From Gluconobacter wancherniae NBRC 103581 (GTDB lineage Bacteria; Pseudomonadota; Alphaproteobacteria; Acetobacterales; Acetobacteraceae): a stretch of 64,000 nt of DNA. This document shows, piece after piece, positions 18,630-27,236 of the stretch. How positions within the stretch are numbered: position 1 is the stretch's first letter; every line of letters begins with the position of its first letter. The stretch lies in NCBI RefSeq assembly GCF_007988885.1, contig NZ_BJUZ01000002.1, positions 248,001-312,000 on the forward strand, written 5' to 3'. A model generated the notes under the pieces. The model had not been told where the DNA came from. It was given only the letters and a program-made list of their open reading frames with translations, and ran no database searches. The position numbers and the translations under genes are program-made.

Positions 18630-19196
18630 ATGAGCATCGAAGAAGAACGTAGAAAAGCCGGTTTCAAAACCCTTTCGACACGCATCGCCTACAGCAATCC
18701 CTGGACTGCGGTCCGTGAAGACATCATCGAGCGTCCTGATGGCAAGGAAGGCTTGTATGGTGTTGTGGAACGTGGGGAGTTCGTCGTGATCCTGCCGCTC
18801 CACACGGATGGTCAAGTGACCATGATCCAGCAGTTTCGCTATCCGGTAGGGGAGCGTCTGTGGGAACTGCCGATGGGAATGTGGGAAACACGGGAAAATG
18901 TGGACCCCATTGAGCTTGCTCTGGGTGAACTGCGTGAGGAGACCGGCCTTACCGCGGGAGAGATGGTCCACGCAGGGACCATGTATCAGGGCGCAGGATA
19001 TTCAAACCAGAAAGGGCATGTCTTTCTGGCCCGAAACCTTACGCGGGGCGAGGCCGAACGGGAGGAAAGCGAGGCAGACATGACTGCACATGACGTGCCT
19101 CTTGCGGAATTTGAACGCATGATCGTGTCGGGCGAGATGAAATGTATGGTCTCGCTGGCGGCTTTTGCCCTGATCCGTGCAAAGGGCCTGATCTGA
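18630..19196 (+). CDS. NUDIX hydrolase, probably ADP-ribose pyrophosphatase-like
   Basis: A 188-residue NUDIX protein. The Nudix box is readable as GMWETRENVDPIELALGELR followed by EETGL (about residues 90-115), giving the G-x5-E-x7-RE-x2-EE pattern. The upstream WELPMG segment is typical of ADP-sugar pyrophosphatases, which cleave ADP-ribose to AMP and ribose 5-phosphate. GAGG lies before the ATG at 18630. It is divergent from dinB. Confidence 0.9.
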   Translation: MSIEEERRKAGFKTLSTRIAYSNPWTAVREDIIERPDGKEGLYGVVERGEFVVILPLHTDGQVTMIQQFRYPVGERLWELPMGMWETRENVDPIELALGELREETGLTAGEMVHAGTMYQGAGYSNQKGHVFLARNLTRGEAEREESEADMTAHDVPLAEFERMIVSGEMKCMVSLAAFALIRAKGLI

Positions 19197-19200
19197 GGTT

Positions 19201-19578
19201 TTAGTGTTCTTCGATCAGTTGCTTACAGCGTTGATAGGAGAGGCGGTCCCGGAACAGGAAAAGAAGGTAGTAGTCCAGAGCCTTGTTCCGGGTTTTTGTC
19301 GTGCGCGCGTAAAACGGATAGACGTCCAAAGGGCCTTTCAGGCCCGCCGGTGCGGCATCATTGGGCAAGATGCACTGCACCCGAAAGAGCGGCATGTAGA
19401 TTGCCTCGTCTCCCGGATTGCGCCGCACGTGCCACAGATGGCGCCTGAATTTCCGCAGGCGGTCCGGAATGATGAAAACCATCGATTTCTCGATGAAACC
19501 TTCCGGAAATTCCAACGGGCGATAATACCGCATGTCTTCCGGCATATTGCAGAAGAAGGGGTGGTCCTGAACGATCAT
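19201..19578 (-). CDS. Hypothetical protein, 125 residues
   Basis: I do not recognise this protein. It is rich in aromatic and basic residues (for example FRRHLWHVRRN) and has no signal peptide or membrane helix. Its ATG overlaps the stop of the upstream reading frame (ATGA at 19578-19575), suggesting translational coupling in a two-gene unit. It converges with the NUDIX gene, with four bases between their stops. The overlap and sensible protein composition favour a real gene over the oppositely oriented reading frame of similar length. Confidence 0.5.
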   Translation of the reverse strand: MIVQDHPFFCNMPEDMRYYRPLEFPEGFIEKSMVFIIPDRLRKFRRHLWHVRRNPGDEAIYMPLFRVQCILPNDAAPAGLKGPLDVYPFYARTTKTRNKALDYYLLFLFRDRLSYQRCKQLIEEH

Positions 19579-19838
19579 TCCGGAAATCTGAAACTTTTTA
19601 CCGCTTGAGAATAGCCGTCTGGGCTATGCTGCATAAATTCGCGCAGCATTTTCGATGATGGACAGCCAGACAGGCGAACTCTGTCTTCAAAGTCATTCAA
19701 TATTTCTCTCGATGGCCAATGTGATCTGCGCACACCTGACAAGGATTTCCTGCATATCACATAAAAGTCCAAGATTGACGATTGATAAAAATATTGAATG
19801 TTTTCATCGGAGAAGTGCCGGAAAAGCGCATCTTGCAA
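19575..19838 (-). CDS. Hypothetical protein, 87 residues, TTG start
   Basis: The frame opens with TTG (19838) and no in-frame ATG lies near the beginning. The protein starts with aromatic and acidic residues (FRHFSDENIQYFYQ) and has no recognised domain. It is coupled by a 4-base overlap to the 125-residue gene downstream. The upstream half of this region is more AT-rich than the surroundings. It could be the 5' remnant of a gene broken by a frameshift with its partner, or an independent small gene. Confidence 0.35.
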   Translation of the reverse strand: MQDALFRHFSDENIQYFYQSSILDFYVICRKSLSGVRRSHWPSREILNDFEDRVRLSGCPSSKMLREFMQHSPDGYSQAVKSFRFPE

Positions 19839-19872
19839 AGGCCTTTCCGGTCAGCGTTCCAGTGTGCAAATT

Positions 19873-20667
19873 TTAGTCTGAACTACGGGGCGTGGAACCA
19901 AGAATATCTGCTGCTGCCTGCCGGAGAATACCCACGATCCGCTTCATTTCACCTGCATCGCACCCGCGGCGGGAGAGGAGAGCTCTTTTGAGTGCACGGC
20001 GAGCCTCGTGAAATTCGTTGCCCAATGTGGGGTCGAGATCGTCAACGCCTGCCAGTGCATCGCGCACTTCGGCCATCCGGGCACCAATGCGGGTCAGCAT
20101 ATCGAGAATACGCTCAGCTTCTTCCCGGTTTGCTTCAAAATGTGCGGTTCCAGCTTCGGTCAGCGCGTAAAGCTTGCGGTTTCCGTCCTGCGAGACAGAG
20201 GCAAGGCTGGCATCTTCAAGGTATGTCAGGGCAGGATAAATCATGCCGGGGCTTGGTTTATAGAAACCGCCTGAACGCTCTTCGAGCCTGCGGATCAGTT
20301 CATAACCATGGGCAGGTTGCTCATGAAGCAGAGCTTCGATGATGAGCTGTAATTCATCTGAACTGAGCTTGCGGCCACGGGCGAAACCTTCATCTCCAAA
20401 ATTGCCCCGACCGCCGAAGCCACGTCCTCCAAATCCGCGTCCACCGCCGAAACGGCCCCCACGTCCCAAGCCGCCTCGGCCATGACCGCGCATCCCGGAA
20501 GGTTCACGACCCCCTTCGAAATCCCTGCCATCACGGAAAGATGTATCGTCCGAACCCTGCGCATGAGCGCGTTGACGTCCGTGATGGAAGTGACCGTCTT
20601 TATGGAGGCGGCTGCCCAGGGCGTGGAGGAAAGAGTGCTTATGGCGACTTTTGTGATGTGAAAACAT
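19873..20667 (-). CDS. PadR-family regulator with His- and RGG-rich N-terminus (YqjI-like)
   Basis: A 264-residue regulator. The winged-helix PadR core (about residues 100-180) contains HGYELIRRLEERSGGFYKPS and PGMIYPALTYLED and closely follows E. coli YqjI, a nickel-responsive repressor. Ahead of it lie a histidine-rich stretch (residues 3-36, about ten His) and then a glycine/arginine segment with repeated GGRGFGG units (about residues 58-95). In YqjI the His/Cys-rich N-terminus binds metal; here there is histidine but no cysteine. The ATG at 20667 follows a plausible ribosome site. A cluster of palindromes immediately upstream (20683-20717) is the probable self-operator, shared with the divergent VTT gene. 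Confidence 0.85.
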   Translation of the reverse strand: MFSHHKSRHKHSFLHALGSRLHKDGHFHHGRQRAHAQGSDDTSFRDGRDFEGGREPSGMRGHGRGGLGRGGRFGGGRGFGGRGFGGRGNFGDEGFARGRKLSSDELQLIIEALLHEQPAHGYELIRRLEERSGGFYKPSPGMIYPALTYLEDASLASVSQDGNRKLYALTEAGTAHFEANREEAERILDMLTRIGARMAEVRDALAGVDDLDPTLGNEFHEARRALKRALLSRRGCDAGEMKRIVGILRQAAADILGSTPRSSD

Positions 20668-20682
20668 TTCTTTGTCCTTTTT

Positions 20683-20717
20683 GATATATCTAACGATATA
20701 GTATCTTAAGATATATC
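20683..20717. promoter_or_regulatory. Palindromic operator of the PadR regulator
   Basis: The 35-bp block begins and ends with GATATATC and contains the perfect 12-bp palindrome TATCTTAAGATA (20702-20713), overlapping AGATATATCT (20709-20718). ATATC/GATAT elements of this kind are typical PadR binding sites. It lies 16 bases upstream of the regulator's ATG and about 70 bases upstream of the divergent VTT gene. Confidence 0.65.
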
Positions 20718-20786
20718 TGCAAGATGATTCGCAGTCTTTTTTGTGTGGCCATAGCCTGAGGCCCGTCATGCTGGTATCGGGGCAGG

Positions 20787-21515
20787 ATGGCTGATCCAAT
20801 GACGCCTCCACTCCGACCCGTTCCCAATCCCGCTGAGCGCCGTCCGCTCTGGCGTATGCTTCCGTGGCGTTCCACCCTGATCATCGGAGCACTTCTGGTC
20901 GGTGTCTCGCTGCTCCAGCGGCTCCCTGTGGTGCATCATCTCCTGCAGAGCGCGCCGCACTGGCATGAAACCCCGTGCGCGCCTCTCTGGTTCATGCTGC
21001 TCGCCATTCCATACTGTGCGTTCGGCCTCCCCAGACAGGCGCTTTGCATTGCGGCCGGACTGGGGTTTGGGCTCTGGGAGGGGCTTTTGTTCTCGTCCTT
21101 GGCCTACGGTGCAGGCGCTTTGCTCATTTATGGCTGGGTGCGCCTTCTGGCTCCCGCGCGTTTTCGGGCGCGACAGAAAACGCAGCTCGAAAGCAGGTTC
21201 GCGTCCCTCTCCCGGACCTTGAACCAAACGCCGCTCCGGGCAGTTCTGACATTGCGTTTGATGCCAGTGGGTTCGGCATTGCTGGTCTCGATGGCGGCGG
21301 GCCTATTTGAGTTGCCCCCCGTATCATTTGTGGCCGCAACCCTGCTGGGGGGGCTTCCGCAGAACATGGTGTTTGTGCTGATAGGGTCAGGAACACGGAT
21401 CGGTCACGCAATGCAACTTGGACTTGCCGGGATTCTCTTCGTGGGTTCCGGTGCTCTGGGTGCCATGCTGCTGCGGCGGAACCGGGATATTGATCCGGTG
21501 GAAAGCAAGGCCTGA
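20787..21515 (+). CDS. VTT-domain membrane protein (TVP38/TMEM64, DedA-related)
   Basis: A 242-residue inner-membrane protein with five or six predicted helices. The central VTT domain contains AGLGFGLWEGLLFSSLAYG, the glycine-rich helix pair typical of the SNARE-associated/TVP38 family, followed by LRLMPVGSALLVSMAAGL. Family members are implicated in lipid scrambling or polyprenyl-phosphate handling, but the role here is unknown. It is divergent from the PadR regulator and may be controlled by it. Confidence 0.85.
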   Translation: MADPMTPPLRPVPNPAERRPLWRMLPWRSTLIIGALLVGVSLLQRLPVVHHLLQSAPHWHETPCAPLWFMLLAIPYCAFGLPRQALCIAAGLGFGLWEGLLFSSLAYGAGALLIYGWVRLLAPARFRARQKTQLESRFASLSRTLNQTPLRAVLTLRLMPVGSALLVSMAAGLFELPPVSFVAATLLGGLPQNMVFVLIGSGTRIGHAMQLGLAGILFVGSGALGAMLLRRNRDIDPVESKA

Positions 21516-21576
21516 GGCTTCGCTTTTCCAGCGGATTTCTTCTGCGATACGATTTCAAGACAACGGACTGGAACTG

Positions 21577-22866
21577 ATGGCCAGAAAAGAGCGGGTTTTC
21601 GATCGCGGAACACCCATACCGTCGTGGTTTCCAATTGTGCTGGGAATTCTGACGGCTGTCGGTCCGGTCTCGACGGACATCTATCTCCCGGCTCTTCCGG
21701 AGATGGAGAGGCAATTGCATGCGCCTGCGGGCTCCGGTGGCGCAACTATGGCTGCGTGGGTCATCGGGCTCGCTATAGGACAGATTACGATCGGCCCCAT
21801 ATCGGACCGCTTCGGCAGGCGTCTCCCTCTGATGATCGGCATGATCGGCTACACAATTGGTGCGCTGGGCTGCACGGTCGCAACAAGCATGTGGGAAATG
21901 TGCGCCTTCCGGGTCTTCGCTGCCATTATGGCTTCGGCAGGGCTCGTTGTTCCGAATGCATGTATCCGTGATCTCACGGAAGGCGACGAATCCTCACGCC
22001 TGATGTCCAGGCTGATTGTCATTCAGGGCGCGGTCCCCATTCTGGCGCCGATGCTGGGTGGTCTGGCCCTAAAATTCGTCACCTGGAGGGACATTTTCCT
22101 CGCAACAACGCTTTATGGCGGTGTCTGCGTTATCTTCTTGACGATCCTGTTCCCCGAGACACTGCCAAAAGCAGGCCGTCAGGATCTGCGGCTGATGCCC
22201 ATCGTTTATCGCTACATCCGCATCAGCACGGATCGAAGCTTTTTCACCAATGGCCTGATCTGTGCGCTTCAGGGGTTCGTGACCTTCACATACCTCACTG
22301 CAGCGCCCATGCTGTTCGAAGACATCTTTGGCATGTCTCCATTTCATTACGGAATGCTTTTTGGTGTGTTTGCGGTGTGCATGATTGGCGCATCACAAAT
22401 CAACGGCATGCTTGTGGGGCGTGTGAGCAATGGAAAAATGCTTTTCGGCGCCCTGACAGTCAGTGTTGCAGGTGCAGTCGCCCTGCTGGCAGTGACGATT
22501 TATGCGTCCTTGAATCCGGACGCCTCGGGGCACATGCGAATGGGCTTCATGTGGCCCATCATCATTCTGATGATCATTACCATGGCCCCCAACGGCATCA
22601 TCGGCCCCAATGCGATCGTGGGCGCATTGTCCAATCAGGCTGAAACTGCAGGTTCGGCGTCTGCGTTGGTAGGGACGTTCCAGTACGTCATGGGCGCTCT
22701 TGCCAGCGCAATGTTTGCCTTCCTGCCCACCGGAACTGCAGTGCCCATGGCAGTCATGTTCCTCTTACCCTTGGTTGGAATGATGATCGCTGGGTTACTG
22801 AGACCCAAGCTGCCCTCCTCGGCGGAGGCAGCTGATCTGCTTCTTGCTGGAGAAAACCACAGATGA
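21577..22866 (+). CDS. Bcr/CflA-family multidrug efflux MFS transporter
   Basis: A 429-residue, twelve-helix proton antiporter. The first helix has the signature VSTDIYLPALPEME, the loop after helix 2 has SDRFGRR, and helices 4-5 carry FRVFAAIMASAG, all as in Bcr/CflA drug exporters (bicyclomycin, chloramphenicol). ATG 21577 is chosen because the extension back to 21418 lies inside the upstream gene in another frame. Its stop overlaps the start of the receiver-domain gene (ATGA at 22863-22866), so the two are translationally coupled. Confidence 0.92.
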   Translation: MARKERVFDRGTPIPSWFPIVLGILTAVGPVSTDIYLPALPEMERQLHAPAGSGGATMAAWVIGLAIGQITIGPISDRFGRRLPLMIGMIGYTIGALGCTVATSMWEMCAFRVFAAIMASAGLVVPNACIRDLTEGDESSRLMSRLIVIQGAVPILAPMLGGLALKFVTWRDIFLATTLYGGVCVIFLTILFPETLPKAGRQDLRLMPIVYRYIRISTDRSFFTNGLICALQGFVTFTYLTAAPMLFEDIFGMSPFHYGMLFGVFAVCMIGASQINGMLVGRVSNGKMLFGALTVSVAGAVALLAVTIYASLNPDASGHMRMGFMWPIIILMIITMAPNGIIGPNAIVGALSNQAETAGSASALVGTFQYVMGALASAMFAFLPTGTAVPMAVMFLLPLVGMMIAGLLRPKLPSSAEAADLLLAGENHR

Positions 22867-23228
22867 ACGTGCTTCTGGTCGAGGATGACGATTCTATCGC
22901 TCTGGTGGTGGAGGCCGTTCTGAAAAAAGAAGGGCATGTGGTGGTTCGTGTTGGGGATGCGGAAGCTGGACTCGCAACGGCAACCGAGAGCATCCCCGAC
23001 ATGCTGATCGCGGATCTGACGCTACCGGGAGACATGGACGGTCTGGCTATGGCAAAGCTGCTTTGCGCGCGCTGTCCGGCCCTGCCGGTTGTTCTGATGT
23101 CTGGCGCATTTGACGAAGACAGCATGAAGCCTCCCGGACTGGAAAAAGCTGCCCTTCTGCCAAAACCGTTCCGACGCGCGGCGTTGCTCGAAGCCCTTGA
23201 GAGGGCGCGTGATGTGATACAGGGTTGA
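22863..23228 (+). CDS. Single-domain response regulator (receiver only)
   Basis: A 121-residue CheY-like protein consisting only of a receiver domain. The acidic pocket VEDDD is at residues 6-10, the phosphoacceptor Asp lies in MLIADLTLPG (about residue 51), and the conserved Lys is in LLPKPFR. There is no output domain, so it probably acts in a phosphorelay or by protein contact. It overlaps the efflux pump gene by four bases. No histidine kinase gene is adjacent. Confidence 0.9.
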   Translation: MNVLLVEDDDSIALVVEAVLKKEGHVVVRVGDAEAGLATATESIPDMLIADLTLPGDMDGLAMAKLLCARCPALPVVLMSGAFDEDSMKPPGLEKAALLPKPFRRAALLEALERARDVIQG

Positions 23229-23293
23229 GCAACAGGCCAAGAGTCCCCTAGATGGCCCGCTGTTTTGCTACACCCGATGAAAGCACTGCCAAA

Positions 23294-23833
23294 ATGTCGT
23301 TTCAGGAACCTCAGCTGCTAGACCTCAAATCCTACATTCGCGAGGTTCCGGACTTCCCGAAGCCAGGCATTCTTTTTTACGATATCTCGACCCTGATCCG
23401 CTCCGCAGATGCATGGCAGGTTGCGACCGGGCGCCTCGCACGCATCATTTCAGCGTGGCAGCCTGATGTGCTCGCGGGTATCGAAAGCCGTGGCTTCCTG
23501 ACAGCCGCTCCACTGGCAATGCGTCTTGGTTGTGGCTTCACCATGCTGCGCAAGCCGGGCAAGCTGCCGGGCAAGACGATTTCTCTCAAATACGGTCTGG
23601 AATACGGTGAAGACGAGCTTCACATTCAGGAAGATGCCATCAAACCCGGCCAGCGCGTTGTGGTTCTGGATGACCTTCTGGCAACCGGTGGTACGCTCTC
23701 CGCTTCGGTGCAGCTCCTGCGTCAGGTCGGGGCAGATGTGGTCGGCGCATCCGTACTGATCGAGCTTGCAGATCTCAAGGGACGTGAGAAACTGGATGTT
23801 CCGTTGAACGCTCTCATCACTTACGATGAATAA
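23294..23833 (+). CDS. apt: Adenine phosphoribosyltransferase
   Basis: A 179-residue salvage enzyme forming AMP from adenine and PRPP. The adenine-binding N-terminal segment [15 protein letters not shown] and the PRPP motif [13 protein letters not shown] (about residues 125-137) are intact. ATG 23294 ([18 protein letters not shown]) gives the normal family length; the in-frame start at 23252 would add 14 unusual residues. Confidence 0.96.
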   Translation: MSFQEPQLLDLKSYIREVPDFPKPGILFYDISTLIRSADAWQVATGRLARIISAWQPDVLAGIESRGFLTAAPLAMRLGCGFTMLRKPGKLPGKTISLKYGLEYGEDELHIQEDAIKPGQRVVVLDDLLATGGTLSASVQLLRQVGADVVGASVLIELADLKGREKLDVPLNALITYDE

Positions 23834-23851
23834 TCACAAGGAAGTCTCCTG

Positions 23852-24667
23852 ATGTCCGGCATTTCCGCTTTCTGGCAGAGCCGCTACCGCACTGATGCCC
23901 CTGCGGATATGCCGGACAATGAAACCCTCAGGCTTCTTCTTTCGCATCACAGCGTCCGGGCATATCTGCCAGACCCGCTGCCTCCCGGTGCGCTGGAAAT
24001 CGGTATTGCGGCGGCATCGTCCGTCGCAACGTCCAGCAATCTGCAAAGCTGGTCTGTCGTCGCTGTTGAAGACGCTGAAACCCGCAAAAAAATCGCGGCA
24101 CTGTGCGGTAATCAGAAGCATGTCCAGACGGCTCCGCTTTTTTTGGCGTGGGTCGTCGATCTTGGACGTCTGGAGCGTATTGCCGATCGTTCAGGTTTCG
24201 GTCACGAGGCGCTCGAATATCAGGAGGCTTTCCTGATGTCGTCGCTCGATACAGGGATCGCCGCGCAGAACGCTGTCACGGCCTTTGAGTCTCTGGGGCT
24301 GGGAACAGTCTATATCGGTGGCCTCCGCAACCATCCGGACGACGTTGCCGAACTTCTGGGCCTGCCCCCAAAAACCGTTGCTGTAGTCGGCCTTTGTGTT
24401 GGCTACCCGGACCCCGAACACCAGACCGGCATCAAGCCACGCCTCCCGCAGGACGTCGTGCTGCATCACGAGCGCTACGAAACCGCACGGGAAGCCGAGG
24501 CGATTGGCAGCTATGATCAGCGCGCCGATGCTTACCAGCAGGAGCAGGGGCTCCCGTCGCGCGCATGGTCTGATACGGTTGCCGAGCGCGTAGCACGCGT
24601 GAAGGGCCTTGGCGGCAGACACGTTATTCATGACGTGCTCAACCGCCTCGGTTTTCTTCTGAAATAG
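23852..24667 (+). CDS. NADPH-dependent nitroreductase-family oxidoreductase (NfsA/NfrA-like)
   Basis: A 271-residue FMN flavoprotein. The N-terminal FMN-binding segment LSHHSVRAYLPDPLPPGALE, the AASSVATSSNLQSWSVVAVED stretch (shown here in part) and the later GLGTVYIGGLRNHPDDVAELLGLP region match the NfsA/NfrA branch of the nitroreductase family. Such enzymes reduce nitroaromatics, quinones or flavins with NAD(P)H. It follows apt by 18 bases and may be co-transcribed with it. The physiological substrate is unknown. Confidence 0.9.
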   Translation: MSGISAFWQSRYRTDAPADMPDNETLRLLLSHHSVRAYLPDPLPPGALEIGIAAASSVATSSNLQSWSVVAVEDAETRKKIAALCGNQKHVQTAPLFLAWVVDLGRLERIADRSGFGHEALEYQEAFLMSSLDTGIAAQNAVTAFESLGLGTVYIGGLRNHPDDVAELLGLPPKTVAVVGLCVGYPDPEHQTGIKPRLPQDVVLHHERYETAREAEAIGSYDQRADAYQQEQGLPSRAWSDTVAERVARVKGLGGRHVIHDVLNRLGFLLK

Positions 24668-24728
24668 TGATTTAAGGCGGCCGGTTTCTTTTCTTTTATC
24701 GCTCTCGTGATCTTCAGGAGCTTTCGAT

Positions 24729-27215
24729 CTGACCGCCTTTTCTGCTTCCAGCCTCCCTGTCGCGACTATTCTTCCAGAACTTTTGAAAACTCTGGAAGAA
24801 AGACCAAACGCCGTACTCGTCGCTCCCCCGGGAGCAGGCAAGACGACCCTCACGCCACTTGCGCTTCTGGATGCCCCATGGCTGGGCGCACAGCGTATTG
24901 TTCTTGTGGAACCACGACGTGTTGCTGTCAGAGGTGCGGCATCGCGTATGGCGTCTACGCTTGGCGAAGCACCCGGAGGTATCGTCGGTTTTCGGACGCG
25001 AACGGAATCCGCCATTTCCGCGCGAACCCGCATTGAAGTTGTGACAGAAGGCCTGCTTCTGCGACGCCTTCTTTCTGACCCTCTGCTTGAAGGTGTGGGC
25101 GCGGTTCTATTCGACGAAGTGCATGAGCGGTCTCTCGATCTCGACGCATCACTTGCTTTCTGTCTGGATCTACAGCGTGAATTACGGCCGGATCTACGCA
25201 TTCTGGCCATGTCCGCAACGCCGGATGGCCGGGCTTTTACGGAACTGATGAACGCGCCGCTGATCGAGAGTGAGGGGCGCGAATATCCGATTGATGTGCG
25301 CCATACGCGCGACGTTCCGCATCTGCGTGATCTTCCGGAAGCATGTGCACGGGCTATCCGGCAGGCACTGGCCGAGGATGACGGCGATATTCTCGCGTTT
25401 TTACCCGGCGTCGGGGAAATCCGGCGCACACAGGCTCTCCTTGAAGGCACGGTTCTGGTGCTGCCCTTGCATGGTGAGCAGGCGAGTGAGGATCAGGATC
25501 GCGCACTTGCGCCCTCAGAACAGCGTCGCGTAGTCCTTGCGACGTCCATCGCCGAAACCTCCGTAACCGTGTCCGGCGTTCGGATTGTGGTGGATGGTGG
25601 CTTGCGTCGTGTTCCACGGCTTGATCCCAGTACCGGCCTGAGCAGACTGGAGACCCTGAAAGTTTCCCGCGCCACAGCAACGCAGCGTGCCGGGCGCGCC
25701 GGGCGCCAGTCCCCCGGTATTGCGATCCGCCTGTGGTCCGAAACGACACAGCGTTCGCTTCGCCCGCAGGACGCCCCGGAAATGCTGGTCGCGGATCTGA
25801 CGGATTTCGCACTGGTAACGGCGGCATGGCAGGAAGCCATGGGCACATCACCCGACGCCTTACCCCTGCTGGACACGCCGCCGCCTGGTGTTCTGGCAGG
25901 TGGACGCGAATTGCTGCGGGAACTTGGTGCGCTGGATGATGGCGGCCGCATTACGGCTCTGGGGCGCCAGATGGCATCGCTGGGCGCACATCCGCGCCTT
26001 GCCGCAATGCTCTGTGCTGCGCGAACGGTGCCAGAACGCATTACGGCAGCATGCCTGGCAGCACTTCTGGAAGAACGTGACCCGCTGCGCCCAAGGCCGA
26101 ACGCGCCTAAAAGTCCGGCGCCCGGCGCTGACATCAGGACGCGCCTCGCTTTGTATGAACGTGAAGACCCGCGTGCCGATCGTGCCTGCATGTTTCGAAT
26201 GAAGCAGTCCGCCCATCGCTTTCTGCGTCGTCTGGGAGTGCGGGATTTTTCGCTGTCTCCGAATCCGGATCATGCAGCAGCACTTCTGGCTGCCGGGTTT
26301 CCGGATCGAGTGGCGCAGGCTGCTGGTGATATCGGGCGTTTTCGCCTCTCTGGTGGGGGCAGTGCAAGGGTGCCCACCACAGACCCGCTGGCGCGTGAAA
26401 AGCTGCTGGCAGGCGCGGCGTTTCACACAAGAACCTCCACCGAGATCACTCTGGCCGCCCCACTGGATGCCGAGGACCTGCCACAGTCCCTTCTGGATCG
26501 AACCCGTGAGCAGGTGGAAACAACCTTAGACGGCACGTCTGGCAGAATTATTGCCAGACGCAGGCTCCGGCTTGGAATGCTGACTCTGCGTGACCGCAAT
26601 ACGCAGGTGACGCCTGAAGAGGCACAACTTCTGCTGCTCGCCCAGATATCGGCAGATCTGGGACAAAATCTCACCTGGTCCGATGCGAGCCGACAGTTTC
26701 AGGCCCGCGTGGCTCATGCCCGCGCAACCTACGCGCCCCATCTGCCCGATATGTCCGATGTTGCACTATCCGAGGACCTTGGATGGCTGGAGCCCTATCT
26801 TGCAGGCTGTGACCGTCTTTCGCAGGTGAAAGCGCTGGACTTGCTGTCCATTCTCAGAGGGCGCCTTGAGTACGCGGATCTGAGTGCGCTCGATCGCAAG
26901 CTTCCCTCAAGGCTGGCCCTCAAAGCCAGTACGCACGACATCGACTATACAAGTGCTGTCCCGACAGTGTCGGCGCGCGCTCAGGCTTTTTACGGCACGG
27001 CGCAGATACCTGTTCTGGCGGATGGCCAGTTGAAACTGCAATGCGCCCTGCTGTCTCCGGCAGGGCGCCCGCAGGCGATTACGGCAGATCTGGCGGGCTT
27101 CTGGAAGGGAAGCTGGGCGGATATGCGGCGCGATATGCGCGGGCGTTATCCCCGTCATGACTGGCCGGAAGACCCGACCACCGCAGAACCCTCAAAACCC
27201 CGACCCCGTCATTGA
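24729..27215 (+). CDS. hrpB: ATP-dependent RNA helicase HrpB (DEAH family)
   Basis: A roughly 828-residue helicase. Motif I APPGAGKTT, motif II FDEVHERSLDLDASL, motif III MSATPD and motif VI QRAGRAGRQ are all present, followed by the HrpB-specific C-terminal region. The start is unusual. From TTG 24783 the protein (810 aa) would lack the conserved N-terminal segment LPVATILPELLKTLEERPNA, most of which is encoded in frame upstream. The only upstream start-like codon before the stop at 24708 is CTG 24729, which has AGGAG eight bases before it. I therefore annotate CTG 24729, with TTG 24783 as the alternative. HrpB's role in bacteria is poorly defined. Confidence 0.9.
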   Translation: MTAFSASSLPVATILPELLKTLEERPNAVLVAPPGAGKTTLTPLALLDAPWLGAQRIVLVEPRRVAVRGAASRMASTLGEAPGGIVGFRTRTESAISARTRIEVVTEGLLLRRLLSDPLLEGVGAVLFDEVHERSLDLDASLAFCLDLQRELRPDLRILAMSATPDGRAFTELMNAPLIESEGREYPIDVRHTRDVPHLRDLPEACARAIRQALAEDDGDILAFLPGVGEIRRTQALLEGTVLVLPLHGEQASEDQDRALAPSEQRRVVLATSIAETSVTVSGVRIVVDGGLRRVPRLDPSTGLSRLETLKVSRATATQRAGRAGRQSPGIAIRLWSETTQRSLRPQDAPEMLVADLTDFALVTAAWQEAMGTSPDALPLLDTPPPGVLAGGRELLRELGALDDGGRITALGRQMASLGAHPRLAAMLCAARTVPERITAACLAALLEERDPLRPRPNAPKSPAPGADIRTRLALYEREDPRADRACMFRMKQSAHRFLRRLGVRDFSLSPNPDHAAALLAAGFPDRVAQAAGDIGRFRLSGGGSARVPTTDPLAREKLLAGAAFHTRTSTEITLAAPLDAEDLPQSLLDRTREQVETTLDGTSGRIIARRRLRLGMLTLRDRNTQVTPEEAQLLLLAQISADLGQNLTWSDASRQFQARVAHARATYAPHLPDMSDVALSEDLGWLEPYLAGCDRLSQVKALDLLSILRGRLEYADLSALDRKLPSRLALKASTHDIDYTSAVPTVSARAQAFYGTAQIPVLADGQLKLQCALLSPAGRPQAITADLAGFWKGSWADMRRDMRGRYPRHDWPEDPTTAEPSKPRPRH

Positions 27216-27236
27216 GGGAGCCGGGGCAGTGGATCG

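Noticed and set aside
20402-20500. Short tandem repeats in the PadR gene as a non-coding repeat element
   Set aside because: The repeats are in frame and encode the Gly/Arg-rich tail of the regulator, so they are protein-coding repeats.
24191-25450. 419-residue minus-strand frame across the nitroreductase and hrpB genes
   Set aside because: It spans two well-identified plus-strand genes and is dominated by Arg and Ser, as expected for a shadow.
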